Below are positions 16,067 to 25,236 of a stretch of 64,000 bases of DNA, piece after piece. This DNA is from Aliidiomarina sp. B3213. Lineage in GTDB: Bacteria; Pseudomonadota; Gammaproteobacteria; Enterobacterales; Alteromonadaceae. The translations under genes and the position numbers were made by a program. The stretch is from positions 372,001-436,000 of the forward strand of contig NZ_QMKJ01000001.1 of NCBI RefSeq assembly GCF_003290085.1, given 5' to 3'. How positions within the stretch are numbered: the first letter of the stretch is position 1; every line of letters starts with the position of its first letter. The notes beneath the pieces were generated by a model that was not told the DNA's origin, ran no database searches, and was given only the letters and a program-made list of their open reading frames with translations.

Positions 16067-16096
16067 GGAGTGTTCGGTAACGAACACTCCTACTTT
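16067..16096 (+). terminator. terminator after the TraF-like gene
   Basis: A perfect 10-bp stem (GGAGTGTTCG / CGAACACTCC) with a 4-base loop, followed by a short T-rich tract. It separates the barrel gene from the next small membrane-protein gene. Confidence 0.8.
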
Positions 16097-16115
16097 TATC
16101 TCTAAGGAGTAGATT

Positions 16116-16337
16116 ATGGACCCATTTACTATGGTAGCGATCATTGTTGTTGCTGCTATTTCTGCTGGCGCATATAAAACGCACCGCAACACTCGACACG
16201 ACGGACAATTAGAAGACATGAATGGTTTGAAAGAAGAAGTTCAACACCTTAAAGAGCGTATCAAAACACTAGAAACGATTGTGACTGATCAAAGTTACCG
16301 GGTAAAAAGTGAGATAGATGGGTTGCGTGATCGTTAA
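16116..16337 (+). CDS. small membrane protein with coiled coil (PspB-like)
   Basis: A 73-residue protein with one N-terminal transmembrane helix (MVAIIVVAAISAGAYK) and a cytosolic coiled coil (LKEEVQHLKERIKTLETIVTD). This layout, with the RIKTLETIV heptads, is like the phage-shock protein PspB and related short proteins, though pspA and pspC are not here. A good AAGGAG site precedes the ATG. Its 3' end overlaps the convergent 89-aa membrane-protein gene by 4 bases. PspB-like function is a guess from architecture. Confidence 0.7.
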   Translation: MDPFTMVAIIVVAAISAGAYKTHRNTRHDGQLEDMNGLKEEVQHLKERIKTLETIVTDQSYRVKSEIDGLRDR

Positions 16338-16603
16338 TCTTCACGCTTATCTACCACATCACCTTCGATAGTTTGACCATTACTCTGTGGGCGCTGTTGA
16401 AACTGCTTTCTTTGACGCCATAAATGGATAGGAATAAGCAGCCAACTTAACAATAAGAAAAAGACAAACAGCGCCAACCCTACGACCAACAAAACTCCCA
16501 GCATAAGCCAAGCAAATATACGGGCAAACACACCGCGTTGCTTCGCTTGGTTAAAGCGACTTTGCATATGCTCGAATTGTCTGCGAAAAAATGCTTTGTT
16601 CAT
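16334..16603 (-). CDS. small single-pass or hairpin membrane protein
   Basis: An 89-residue protein of unknown function. A basic N-terminal region (RRQFEHMQSRFNQAKQRG) precedes a long hydrophobic stretch of about 38 residues (MLGVLLVVGLALFVFFLLL and onward) that could form one long or two short helices, followed by a basic RQRKQFQQRP tail. The ATG at 16603 has a CAGGGA site and was preferred to the upstream ATG at 16621, which has none. It is convergent with, and overlaps by 4 bases, the PspB-like gene. It lies downstream of nothing obvious and upstream of tRNA-Pro. Confidence 0.6.
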   Translation of the reverse strand: MNKAFFRRQFEHMQSRFNQAKQRGVFARIFAWLMLGVLLVVGLALFVFFLLLSWLLIPIHLWRQRKQFQQRPQSNGQTIEGDVVDKRED

Positions 16604-16703
16604 AAGTTCCCTGAAACACATTGCTATGGTTTGAGTGTATCAGCTTATAAGTCGAGAGTGTGAGATTGAAATAATTGCTTACGGAAAGTTTAGAAAGGAA
16701 AAT

Positions 16704-16780
16704 TGGTCGGCGTGAGAGGATTTGAACCTCCGACCCCTGACACCCCATGACAGTGCGCTACCAGGCTGCGCCACACGCCG
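16704..16780 (-). tRNA. tRNA-Pro (GGG)
   Basis: A 77-base cloverleaf on the minus strand with encoded CCA. The acceptor arm is CGGCGTG/CACGCCG, the D-arm GCGC..GCGC, and the anticodon loop ATGGGGT gives anticodon GGG. The T-loop GGTTCAAATCC is canonical. It is very close to E. coli proL. Confidence 0.97.
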
Positions 16781-16794
16781 ACCGCAGAAAGGGT

Positions 16795-16822
16795 ATCTTA
16801 CGGATTAAAATGTGAATCGCAA
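16795..16822 (-). promoter_or_regulatory. promoter of tRNA-Pro
   Basis: On the minus strand a -35 TTGCGA and a -10 TAAGAT are separated by 16 bases and lie 15 bases upstream of the tRNA 5' end, a layout usual for tRNA genes. Confidence 0.6.
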
Positions 16823-16866
16823 GCGCTATTCACGAATAGCACTACAACAGATGAAAAATTGCGCAG

Positions 16867-18474
16867 TTAGTCAGGCTTCTCGGTAAATCTTTGTAAGGCT
16901 TTGAGTGCATCAATAACCGCAACCGGGCTTGGTTCTTCCTGCATTAACCTGTTTCCTTCGTGGTCATACACATTTACGTCGCCATTGGCATGAAGCAAGC
17001 TGGTTTTCTCGCTTTCAAAAATATAGATAGCTGGCGATATGCTGGTATAACGCGGGTAACTGCTACTTATACGCTGCAGGGGAATGCCGTTAGTAAAGGT
17101 GGCAAAGCTTTCTGCACATGAGAGATACTGGCTGAAGAAGCTCGCCAATAAGTCTTCGTGTTTAGTTAAAACTCTATCTTCCCTTGGTTCAATATTGGCG
17201 TACCAAAGAGGGGCACTGAGCCTGTCTGAAATTGAGTTCGATTGCGTTTCTGAGGGAGTTAAACCTGTAATGATAAGCTTGGTTTCAGGCTGTGTGGCTT
17301 GAAGCTCTTGAATAAGCTGTATGGTTGCGCGTATATCGTTTTCTGACGCGAAAATAACATTAATATGGCTAGTTGCTTCATTCGCGTTAGTTACGGTTTG
17401 AGCCACTGTTTGTAATTGTTCGGGTAGTAGCCTTGTTTCCCAGTTCTCGGTTTGCAGCCATGCGAAGCTGTAACCGTTGTTGGCTAGCGTTTCTTGGTAA
17501 GCAGGGCTAACACGATCACGGTTCACGGCAGACAACAACCGATCTGGCAGTCCATAAGATACTTGGAAAACCGCTGCTGCTAAATCAGGATGGGCAATAT
17601 GATTACCCTGAAATGTACTTACTTCCAAGGAACTCTCGATAAGCATGCGAGAGGACAGCGAGATGTTATCAAAAGCAACTAAAACACTTCGTTGAGTTTG
17701 TGGCTTTCTGGCACAAAGCAAAGTTTGAATAGGGTAGCGCAACCTAATGTCTTGTTCTATTTCGAGTTCACTGCGTTGTGACTCGTAGGTAGACATGGAT
17801 ATCCAACCCTGTCGTGTCATCAACGATTTGGCGGTCGTTGGGTAAGATGCCGGGAATAAGTCGTCTTGTTGTGTGATTGGACGATAGAGCGTGGCGTCAG
17901 CCCATATATGCATGCTATGGCTAGCAAAAAAGCATACGATGAAAATGCCAGGCAAGGGTTTAAATGAACGCATTGCTTTCAAATCATCAAGCTTTTTCCA
18001 GGTGACATTCGCTAAAATTAACTCAACAAGCACAATAAGCAAGAACACCAAGATAAAGCCTAAGAGCAGAATAAAGCTGCCGCCCGTAAACCATTGCTCT
18101 GCGTCACTCGTAAGTTGCGTAAGCGCATTTGAATTCAGGTGAAAACTGTAGCTTTGAAAAAAGAGGGCGTCGATGAGTAGAATGAATATCGCCACAGAGG
18201 ACAGCACTGTAGCTATAGCCCTTAAAAATCGCGAATAAGGGAAGAACAAACAGAACGGGAAAATGAAAATAATAAAGAAAACAAAAGGCAAAAACGCGAA
18301 ATGACCAATCCAACTTACCAACAAATAAGTGGTTGCTAGGGCTCCATGGGCTGGCTCGGCGGAATCTAAATAAAGCGTACCAATTAACAAAGCAATAATG
18401 ATGTTGCCCAGGGTAAACCAATGGCCCCAACTTATACTTCTTGCTATGCGATCTCGGTGCTGTTGTTTAGACAT
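16867..18474 (-). CDS. yejM: YejM/PbgA/LapC-like inner-membrane protein with reduced sulfatase domain
   Basis: A 535-residue protein with a DUF3413 N-terminal part containing five hydrophobic helices (from WGHWFTLGNIIIALLIG to LPGIFIVCFFASHSMHIWADA), followed by a periplasmic domain. E. coli YejM (586 residues) senses lipopolysaccharide and controls LpxC turnover through LapB/FtsH. The signature HIWADATLYRPITQQ.LFPASYP is well kept. The periplasmic sulfatase-like domain is recognisable only in parts (VLVAFDNISLSSRML, TKLIITGLTPSE) and is clearly shorter and more diverged than in E. coli. The gene lies 24 bases after yejL on the same strand, so the two form an operon divergent from yejK, as in enteric bacteria. 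Confidence 0.88.
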   Translation of the reverse strand: MSKQQHRDRIARSISWGHWFTLGNIIIALLIGTLYLDSAEPAHGALATTYLLVSWIGHFAFLPFVFFIIFIFPFCLFFPYSRFLRAIATVLSSVAIFILLIDALFFQSYSFHLNSNALTQLTSDAEQWFTGGSFILLLGFILVFLLIVLVELILANVTWKKLDDLKAMRSFKPLPGIFIVCFFASHSMHIWADATLYRPITQQDDLFPASYPTTAKSLMTRQGWISMSTYESQRSELEIEQDIRLRYPIQTLLCARKPQTQRSVLVAFDNISLSSRMLIESSLEVSTFQGNHIAHPDLAAAVFQVSYGLPDRLLSAVNRDRVSPAYQETLANNGYSFAWLQTENWETRLLPEQLQTVAQTVTNANEATSHINVIFASENDIRATIQLIQELQATQPETKLIITGLTPSETQSNSISDRLSAPLWYANIEPREDRVLTKHEDLLASFFSQYLSCAESFATFTNGIPLQRISSSYPRYTSISPAIYIFESEKTSLLHANGDVNVYDHEGNRLMQEEPSPVAVIDALKALQRFTEKPD

Positions 18475-18498
18475 TCGCTCTCAACTTGTAATGTAATT

Positions 18499-18717
18499 TT
18501 AGTTTTGAGAAACAGACTGCTTCAGAATTGCCCCGAACTGTTCGGCTAATTGTGCTTTTCTTTGTGCTGAATTTTCTTGTTGAATAACGTGAGTAACCAG
18601 ATTACCCAATGTCATGAGTGCGAGATCTCTAGGCACGCGTTCTTCTGTTAACGTATTCAAAAGATTCTCGAAAAGTTCTTCTTGTTGCTGTGCAGAATAT
18701 TTTGATTGAACAGGCAT
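18499..18717 (-). CDS. yejL: YejL family protein (DUF1414)
   Basis: A 72-residue helical protein of the YejL family. The N-terminal PVQSKYSAQQQEELFENLLNTLTEE, the central DLALMTLGNLVTHVI and the closing QRKAQLAEQFGAIL all match the family. Its molecular function is unknown. It sits between yejM (downstream, same strand, 24-base gap) and the divergent yejK, the same order as in E. coli. No regulatory site was identified in the 75-base yejL/yejK gap. Confidence 0.93.
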   Translation of the reverse strand: MPVQSKYSAQQQEELFENLLNTLTEERVPRDLALMTLGNLVTHVIQQENSAQRKAQLAEQFGAILKQSVSQN

Positions 18718-18792
18718 GAGGTTCCTAGTCGCTCCGTGTTAGAATTGAAATGAGTTTAACACAAATTGAAAGCTTGCATAGCGAGAGGGCGC

Positions 18793-19869
18793 ATGAAACT
18801 AAGTATCACTTCCAGTGTGGTTCACCACCTTTTTCAAGACAACGACGGACAATTCGGTTTGCGATTGTCGCCGCAATTATTAGAAGAAACGGGTGATGTT
18901 CTGGGATTACTAGAAGAGCTTACTCGGGTGTATAACGCGAAGCCGGCAAAAGGATACGCACGCTTTATAGAAAAGCCTTCAGAGGATAGTGAAAGCGAAG
19001 ACAATATTCCCGTGTCTAGTGAAACAAGCGCTGAACAAAAATTACCTTTCCAAACCTTAGTCGATTCCTGGTTAGCAGAAGAAACTAACTTCTTAGATTT
19101 TTCGCAGGAGGCGGCGCGCTTGCTTAAAAACGAAATTGCTGATTATGGAGTGTTTGAAAGTGGCTTCTTATTGATGGCCGACTACGAACAAACAGCAGAC
19201 CGCTACTTGCTCGTTAGCTTTATTCCTGTGCGCGAAGGGGTAATGGTGCAACCAGACTTATCGGTAGACCGCAGTGCGCAATTGGATGTGAATAAACTAC
19301 AGCTAGCCGCACGTATTAACCTTACAGAACTTGCTGCCAATGTTGACGGCATGGACTATATCTCCTTTATTCGCGGTAGAGCAGGCAGAAAAGTTGCTGA
19401 TTTCTTTTTGGATTTCTTGGGGTGCGCAGAACAACTTAACGCGAAGAAAACCACCGAGAGCTTGGTGAAAACAGTACAGTCTTATGTTTCTGATAATGAG
19501 CTGCCCAGAGAGTTAGGCGTAACCTTGCAAAAGGACGTGTTCGATTATTGTGGTGAGCAATGGCAACAGGGCGAGAAGGTAAAGGTAGACGATATCGAAG
19601 AACGCTTTGGTAACCACGGTGCGCCTTCATTAAAAGAATATACTCAAACTAAAGACGTAACATTGCCGCAGGAGTTTCCAGCTGACAAAACCGCGCTGCG
19701 TGGTCTGGTGAAGTTCCAAGGCCAAGGCGGAGGGCTTAGTGTAGCGTTCGAACAGAAAATGCTCGGCGAGAGAGTCCAGTATGATCCTGCTACCGATACA
19801 TTAACCATAACTGGTACGCCTCCGAATTTAAGAGAGCAATTAAAACGGTTTTACGGTCAAAACGACTAA
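18793..19869 (+). CDS. yejK: nucleoid-associated protein YejK/NdpA
   Basis: A 358-residue nucleoid-associated protein of the NdpA/37-kDa family. Family stretches visible are the N-terminal LSITSSVVHHLFQ, FLLMADYEQTADRYLLVSFIPV, DVNKLQLAARINL, DYISFIRGRAGRKVADFFLDFLGC and the end segment GGLSVAFEQKMLG. The ATG at 18793 follows GAGAG and agrees with the family start; an ATG 27 bases upstream in frame was not used. It is divergent from yejL-yejM across 75 bases and ends at a strong bidirectional terminator shared with cspD. DNA binding is known for the family; the exact role is not. Confidence 0.95.
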   Translation: MKLSITSSVVHHLFQDNDGQFGLRLSPQLLEETGDVLGLLEELTRVYNAKPAKGYARFIEKPSEDSESEDNIPVSSETSAEQKLPFQTLVDSWLAEETNFLDFSQEAARLLKNEIADYGVFESGFLLMADYEQTADRYLLVSFIPVREGVMVQPDLSVDRSAQLDVNKLQLAARINLTELAANVDGMDYISFIRGRAGRKVADFFLDFLGCAEQLNAKKTTESLVKTVQSYVSDNELPRELGVTLQKDVFDYCGEQWQQGEKVKVDDIEERFGNHGAPSLKEYTQTKDVTLPQEFPADKTALRGLVKFQGQGGGLSVAFEQKMLGERVQYDPATDTLTITGTPPNLREQLKRFYGQND

Positions 19870-19870
19870 T

Positions 19871-19903
19871 AAAAATGCCAGCTAAATAGCTGGCATTTTT
19901 TTT
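19871..19903. terminator. bidirectional terminator between yejK and cspD
   Basis: A perfect 14-bp stem (AAAAATGCCAGCTA / TAGCTGGCATTTTT) with a 2-base centre, flanked by A-run and T-run. It lies between convergent genes. Confidence 0.93.
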
Positions 19904-19932
19904 CGCTAACGTTCACTGCAACGAATTGGGTA

Positions 19933-20148
19933 TTAATTGTCACCGGAGCTTGGAACGATTTGGACGGCGTGCAAACCTTTAGGACCTTCTTGAAGTTCGA
20001 ATTCAACTTCTTGACCTGCCTTGAGCGTTCTGTATCCATCCATTTGAATTGTGGAATAGTGTGCGAATATGTCACCACTACGATCTTCGCTTTCAATAAA
20101 ACCGAAACCTTTGGAGTTATTGAACCATTTCACCTTGCCGGTAGCCAT
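19933..20148 (-). CDS. cspD: cold-shock domain protein CspD
   Basis: A 71-residue single cold-shock domain with RNP1 (KGFGFIE) and RNP2 (DIFAHYS) motifs that bind single-stranded nucleic acid. The run AHYSTIQMDGYRTLKAGQ is nearly identical to E. coli CspD, a stationary-phase inhibitor of replication, rather than to CspA. The position divergent from clpS-clpA is also the same as E. coli cspD. A GGAAG site precedes the ATG. Upstream, at 20250-20269, a short inverted repeat (GGTTGTT / AACAACT) could be part of its regulatory region or leader. Confidence 0.93.
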   Translation of the reverse strand: MATGKVKWFNNSKGFGFIESEDRSGDIFAHYSTIQMDGYRTLKAGQEVEFELQEGPKGLHAVQIVPSSGDN

Positions 20149-20249
20149 ACATCTACTTCCTTCTTATGTCGTACGAACTAATTTACCTGTTGTTGAAACA
20201 TTTCGTTATAATAAAGATGTCTTTGTTTTCTTATGAATAAACCTATGGA

Positions 20250-20269
20250 GGTTGTTTTTTATAACAACT
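20250..20269. promoter_or_regulatory. inverted repeat in the cspD/clpS intergenic region
   Basis: A 7-bp inverted repeat (one G-T pair) around a T-rich centre lies about 100 bases upstream of cspD and 130 bases upstream of clpS. It might be a leader hairpin or an operator. No firm promoter boxes were assigned in the 251-base gap. Confidence 0.3.
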
Positions 20270-20399
20270 GACACCATCTCTAACTCTAGAGTAGGTTATT
20301 TATTAGTCAAGGCATTTATCGTCTTTTTGCACAAAAAGTTAACATTTATTTTTTGATGATTTCGCGTGAAATGGTCAGGAAACAGCTATAGTAAGAGAT

Positions 20400-20717
20400 A
20401 TGAGCAAGTTTAGTGATTCAATACCAGAGCACCACTTAGAAGAAGAGACGGTAGTAGGTATAACACCTCCCTCGCAGTACCAAGTGATGTTGAACAATGA
20501 CGATTACACACCAATGGACTTTGTCATTGAAGTTTTAATGCGGTTTTTTAAGCTTGATCAGGAAGCCGCAACTGATGTTATGTTAAAGGTGCATTATCAA
20601 GGAAAAGCAGTTTGTGGTGTATATTCTGCGGAAATTGCCGAAACAAAGGTAGTACAGGTGAATCAGTATGCTCGAGAAAATCAGCATCCTCTGCTCTGTA
20701 CCATGGAGCAAGCCTAA
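20400..20717 (+). CDS. clpS: ClpS adaptor protein
   Basis: A 105-residue adaptor that delivers N-end-rule substrates to the ClpAP protease. The conserved core [24 protein letters not shown] and [19 protein letters not shown] are present. These include the hydrophobic pocket residues that read Leu, Phe, Trp or Tyr at the substrate N-terminus and the flexible acidic N-terminal tail needed by ClpA. It is 22 bases upstream of clpA. Aat, the enzyme that adds such N-terminal residues, is encoded 3 kb away in the same block, so the whole pathway is local. The start codon is a plain ATG with only a weak purine-rich site. Confidence 0.97.
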   Translation: MSKFSDSIPEHHLEEETVVGITPPSQYQVMLNNDDYTPMDFVIEVLMRFFKLDQEAATDVMLKVHYQGKAVCGVYSAEIAETKVVQVNQYARENQHPLLCTMEQA

Positions 20718-20739
20718 TCAATGAAGTAAGGAGGCATTT

Positions 20740-23019
20740 ATGCTGAACAAAGCGCTGGAACTTACATTAAACGATGCTTTCAAAATTGCGCGTGACCGTC
20801 GTCATGAGCTTATGACCGTTGAGCATCTACTTTTAGCCCTCCTAGACAACCCAGAGGCAGCTGAAGCGTTGCGCTCATGCGAGGTGAACTTTGATTCACT
20901 GCGCGATGAACTCTTAAATTATATTGAACGAGCTACTCCAAAACTTGGTGATGACCAAGAAGACACGCAACCTACACTTGGTTTTCAACGCGTACTCCAA
21001 CGTGCAGTATTCCATGTTCAATCTTCGGGTAACTCCGAGGTGAGTGGTGCGAATGTGTTGGTGGCGATTTTCAGTGAGCAAGAGTCACAGGCCGTTTACT
21101 TGTTAAACAAGCATGATGTAACACGACTAGACGTTGTGAACTTTATTTCTCATGGCATTTCTCGATTAGACGAAGAACAAGGGCAAGAGCCTGAAGAAGC
21201 CGTTGAGGAAGAGGGTGCAAATAGCAAAGAACCGAGTTATTTAGCGCGCTTTTGTACCAATCTTAACGTTCGAGCGCTAGAAGGGCGTATCGACCCGTTA
21301 ATCGGTCGTGACGCCGAATTAGAACGTACCGTTCAAGTATTGTGTCGTCGTAGAAAGAACAATCCACTTTTAGTCGGTGAAGCTGGTGTAGGTAAAACGG
21401 CCATCGCAGAAGGTTTAGCTTACCGGATTGTTCATGGTGATGTTCCAGACGTTATCGGTAACGCGACTATCTACAGTTTAGACATGGGCGCTTTATTAGC
21501 GGGTACTAAGTATCGTGGCGACTTTGAAAAGCGCTTTAAAGTGTTACTCAAAGAACTCAGCAAAAACGACGGTGCAGTTCTATTCATTGATGAAATTCAC
21601 ACCATAGTAGGAGCAGGTGCTGCATCGGGAGGCGTAATGGACGCTTCTAACCTGTTAAAACCTATGCTGAGCAGTGGTGAGCTCAAATGTATTGGCTCTA
21701 CCACCTATCAAGAATTTAAGAATATCTTTGAGAAAGACCGGGCGTTGGTGCGTCGGTTCCAAAAAATAGACGTGGTAGAGCCGTCGGTAGATGACACAAC
21801 CCGAATTTTGATGGGATTGCGCGACCGATACGAAGAACACCACGGTATACGTTACACGCAACCAGCGATTCGTGCGGCGGCTGAGCTTTCAGCGAAGTAT
21901 ATTAATGAGCGCCATTTGCCGGATAAAGCTATTGATGTTTTAGACGAAGCAGGGGCGAGCCAACGTTTGCTGCCTCCTTCAAAGCGCAAGAAAACGATTG
22001 GCGTGGGCGACATCGAGTCGATTATTGCTCGCATTGCTCGAATTCCAGCACAGTCGGTGTCTAGAACCGATCAAAGTATGTTGTCGCAATTGGATCGCAA
22101 CTTAAAAATGGTGGTATTTGGGCAAGACGAAGCCATCGACAATTTAACCTCTGCGATTCGTTTGTCTCGTTCTGGTTTAGGTAGTGAACATAAACCTGTG
22201 GGCTCTTTCTTATTTGCGGGCCCAACCGGTGTGGGTAAAACAGAGGTTACGCAGCAATTAGCGAAGGTTATGGGGGTTGAGTGCCTGCGTTTTGATATGT
22301 CGGAGTACATGGAGCGTCATGCGGTTAGTCGTTTAATTGGTGCACCTCCAGGATATGTTGGCTATGAACAAGGTGGCTTACTTACTGAAGCGGTGATTAA
22401 AAACCCGTACTGCGTAGTGTTGCTAGATGAAATAGAAAAAGCGCATAGCGATATTTATAACGTGCTGCTGCAAGTTATGGATAACGGATCATTAACCGAC
22501 AACAACGGTAGAAAAGCTGATTTTAGAAACGTTGTGCTGGTGATGACAACCAATGCTGGTGTTCGTGAAACAGTGCGCAAGTCTATTGGCTTTAAGCAAC
22601 AAGACCACAGTTTCGACGCGATGTCTGAAATCAATAAGGTGTTTACCCCAGAGTTCAGAAACCGTCTTGATGGCATTATTTGGTTCAACCACTTAGATGA
22701 GGAAGTTATTCTTCAGGTTGTCGACAAGTTTATTTGTGAGTTACAAGCGCAACTAGACCGTAAAGGCGTTTCTCTAGAAATGGATAGTGCTGCAAGAAAA
22801 TGGCTTGCTGAAAATGGCTACGACAAAGCTATGGGAGCAAGGCCAATGGAGCGTATCATTCAAGAGCACCTGAAAAAGCCGCTTGCCAATGAGATTCTAT
22901 TTGGCAAATTGAGCCAAGGCGGTAACGTACGCGTTACTGTGAATGAAGAGGCGACGGATATAACGGAGCAGTTGCGATTTATTTATGATAACGAGAGCGA
23001 AGCGGTTAGCGCTTCATAA
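20740..23019 (+). CDS. clpA: ATP-dependent Clp protease ATP-binding subunit ClpA
   Basis: A 759-residue AAA+ unfoldase that feeds substrates to ClpP, alone or with ClpS. Domains in order: N-terminal double Clp_N repeat (residues 1-145), AAA+ module D1 with Walker A GEAGVGKT near residue 214 and Walker B VLFIDEIHTIVG, then D2 with Walker A GPTGVGKT near residue 493, VLLDEIEKAH and the C-terminal D2-small domain. An IGL-like ClpP-docking loop is expected near residue 615, where KSIGFKQQDH is seen. An AAGGAGG site precedes the ATG. The length equals E. coli ClpA (758). Confidence 0.98.
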   Translation: MLNKALELTLNDAFKIARDRRHELMTVEHLLLALLDNPEAAEALRSCEVNFDSLRDELLNYIERATPKLGDDQEDTQPTLGFQRVLQRAVFHVQSSGNSEVSGANVLVAIFSEQESQAVYLLNKHDVTRLDVVNFISHGISRLDEEQGQEPEEAVEEEGANSKEPSYLARFCTNLNVRALEGRIDPLIGRDAELERTVQVLCRRRKNNPLLVGEAGVGKTAIAEGLAYRIVHGDVPDVIGNATIYSLDMGALLAGTKYRGDFEKRFKVLLKELSKNDGAVLFIDEIHTIVGAGAASGGVMDASNLLKPMLSSGELKCIGSTTYQEFKNIFEKDRALVRRFQKIDVVEPSVDDTTRILMGLRDRYEEHHGIRYTQPAIRAAAELSAKYINERHLPDKAIDVLDEAGASQRLLPPSKRKKTIGVGDIESIIARIARIPAQSVSRTDQSMLSQLDRNLKMVVFGQDEAIDNLTSAIRLSRSGLGSEHKPVGSFLFAGPTGVGKTEVTQQLAKVMGVECLRFDMSEYMERHAVSRLIGAPPGYVGYEQGGLLTEAVIKNPYCVVLLDEIEKAHSDIYNVLLQVMDNGSLTDNNGRKADFRNVVLVMTTNAGVRETVRKSIGFKQQDHSFDAMSEINKVFTPEFRNRLDGIIWFNHLDEEVILQVVDKFICELQAQLDRKGVSLEMDSAARKWLAENGYDKAMGARPMERIIQEHLKKPLANEILFGKLSQGGNVRVTVNEEATDITEQLRFIYDNESEAVSAS

Positions 23020-23054
23020 GTGGTTTTTCAAAAAGGTTGAAAGCTGTTGATACG

Positions 23055-23087
23055 AAAAAGCCCGACTTATTGAAGTCGGGCTTTTTT
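23055..23087. terminator. bidirectional terminator between clpA and infA
   Basis: A perfect 14-bp stem (AAAAAGCCCGACTT / AAGTCGGGCTTTTT) with a 4-base loop between convergent genes, with A-run and T-run flanks. Confidence 0.93.
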
Positions 23088-23129
23088 ATAATGTGCTCAC
23101 AACGCAAAAAAGCGCTATGCGTTGAATAA

Positions 23130-23348
<219 letters not shown>

Positions 23349-23403
23349 TCATTCCTCGGATATTTATCTGTACATTCTGGCTGATTTTCAAACGCGGGGG
23401 ATT

Positions 23404-24132
23404 TTAGCGCGTTTCTGTCGAAATTGCCAACTCGTTCATCATTATGGCTTGTGGTGCAAGAAACCGGTTTAAAATTTGTGTGGCTTTACCCAAATTGAGT
23501 TGTTGAATGTATTGGTGTCTAGGTAGATCAATTGCGCCCAATGAATACAAATGCTCATTGGGTACCTGGCAGTCGATAAGTTTTAACCCGGCTGGACTTA
23601 AGTGTGTCTCTAATGCTAAAAGCGCACATTTTGAAGCGTTTGTAGCTTTATGGAACATGCTTTCCCCACAAAATGTACTACCCACTAAAACACCATATAA
23701 TCCGCCGACCAATTCGTTATCCTGCCAAACTTCAACAGAGTGGGCTTTTCCTAATTGGTGAAGCTCTACGTAAGCATTTATCATTTCTTCCGTAATCCAT
23801 GTGCCTGTTTTCTCTTCATGAACTTCTGCACAAGCCTGAATAACTTCCTCAAACGCTTGGTTGATCGAGTAAGAAAAGGTTGTCTTGCGAACAAACTTTT
23901 TAAGACTTCTACTGACGTGCAGTTGCCCTGGTAGAAAAACAGTTCGTGGATTAGGAGACCACCACATGATGGGTTCGCCATCGCAAAACCAAGGAAAGAT
24001 CCCGTGCTCATAGGCAGCTATTAGTCTAGGCGTAGATAAGTCGCCGCCAAACGCCAGCAAGCCATTTGGATCGACGAGTGAATTTTCTACAGGAGGAAAA
24101 TCAAGTGAAAGAGGGGAGAGTTGACTAAGCAC
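23404..24132 (-). CDS. aat: leucyl/phenylalanyl-tRNA--protein transferase
   Basis: Adds Leu or Phe from aminoacyl-tRNA to proteins with N-terminal Arg or Lys, making them ClpS/ClpAP substrates. Signatures are LAFGGDLSTPRLIAAYEHGIFPWF, MWWSPNPRTVF, ELVGGLYGVLVGSTFCGESMF and LIDCQV. The start is uncertain. The frame is open to an ATG at 24168, one base after the trxB stop, but those 12 extra codons contain the whole trxB terminator. A GTG at 24132 gives 242 residues and an N-terminus (LSQLSPLSLDFP) that aligns with E. coli, but it lacks a clear ribosome binding site. GTG is chosen here with reservation. Confidence 0.93.
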   Translation of the reverse strand: MLSQLSPLSLDFPPVENSLVDPNGLLAFGGDLSTPRLIAAYEHGIFPWFCDGEPIMWWSPNPRTVFLPGQLHVSRSLKKFVRKTTFSYSINQAFEEVIQACAEVHEEKTGTWITEEMINAYVELHQLGKAHSVEVWQDNELVGGLYGVLVGSTFCGESMFHKATNASKCALLALETHLSPAGLKLIDCQVPNEHLYSLGAIDLPRHQYIQQLNLGKATQILNRFLAPQAIMMNELAISTETR

Positions 24133-24162
24133 GAAAAAAAGCCCAAACCTAAGTTCGGGCTT
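24133..24162 (-). terminator. trxB terminator at the start of aat
   Basis: On the minus strand an 8-bp stem (GCCCGAAC / GTTTGGGC, one G-T pair) extended by AA/TT, with a 4-base loop, is followed by seven Ts. It starts about 10 bases after the trxB stop and ends exactly where the preferred aat GTG begins. Confidence 0.85.
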
Positions 24163-24169
24163 CTCCATA

Positions 24170-25126
<957 letters not shown>

Positions 25127-25189
25127 TCAGATGCTCCGTAGGGCGTTCTGTTAAATAAAATGATTCGGTATTCTAGGCAAGAGCAGGGA

Positions 25190-25221
25190 AGAGGTAAAGC
25201 ACCCGGAGTAACCGAGTGCTT
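25190..25221 (-). terminator. probable terminator of ald
   Basis: On the minus strand AAGCACTCGG and CCGGGTGCTT pair (one G-T pair) around a 5-base loop, followed by a weak pyrimidine tract (TTTACCTCTT). It lies directly after the ald stop. Confidence 0.6.
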
Positions 25222-25236
25222 TGTAGGGTGTAAACT

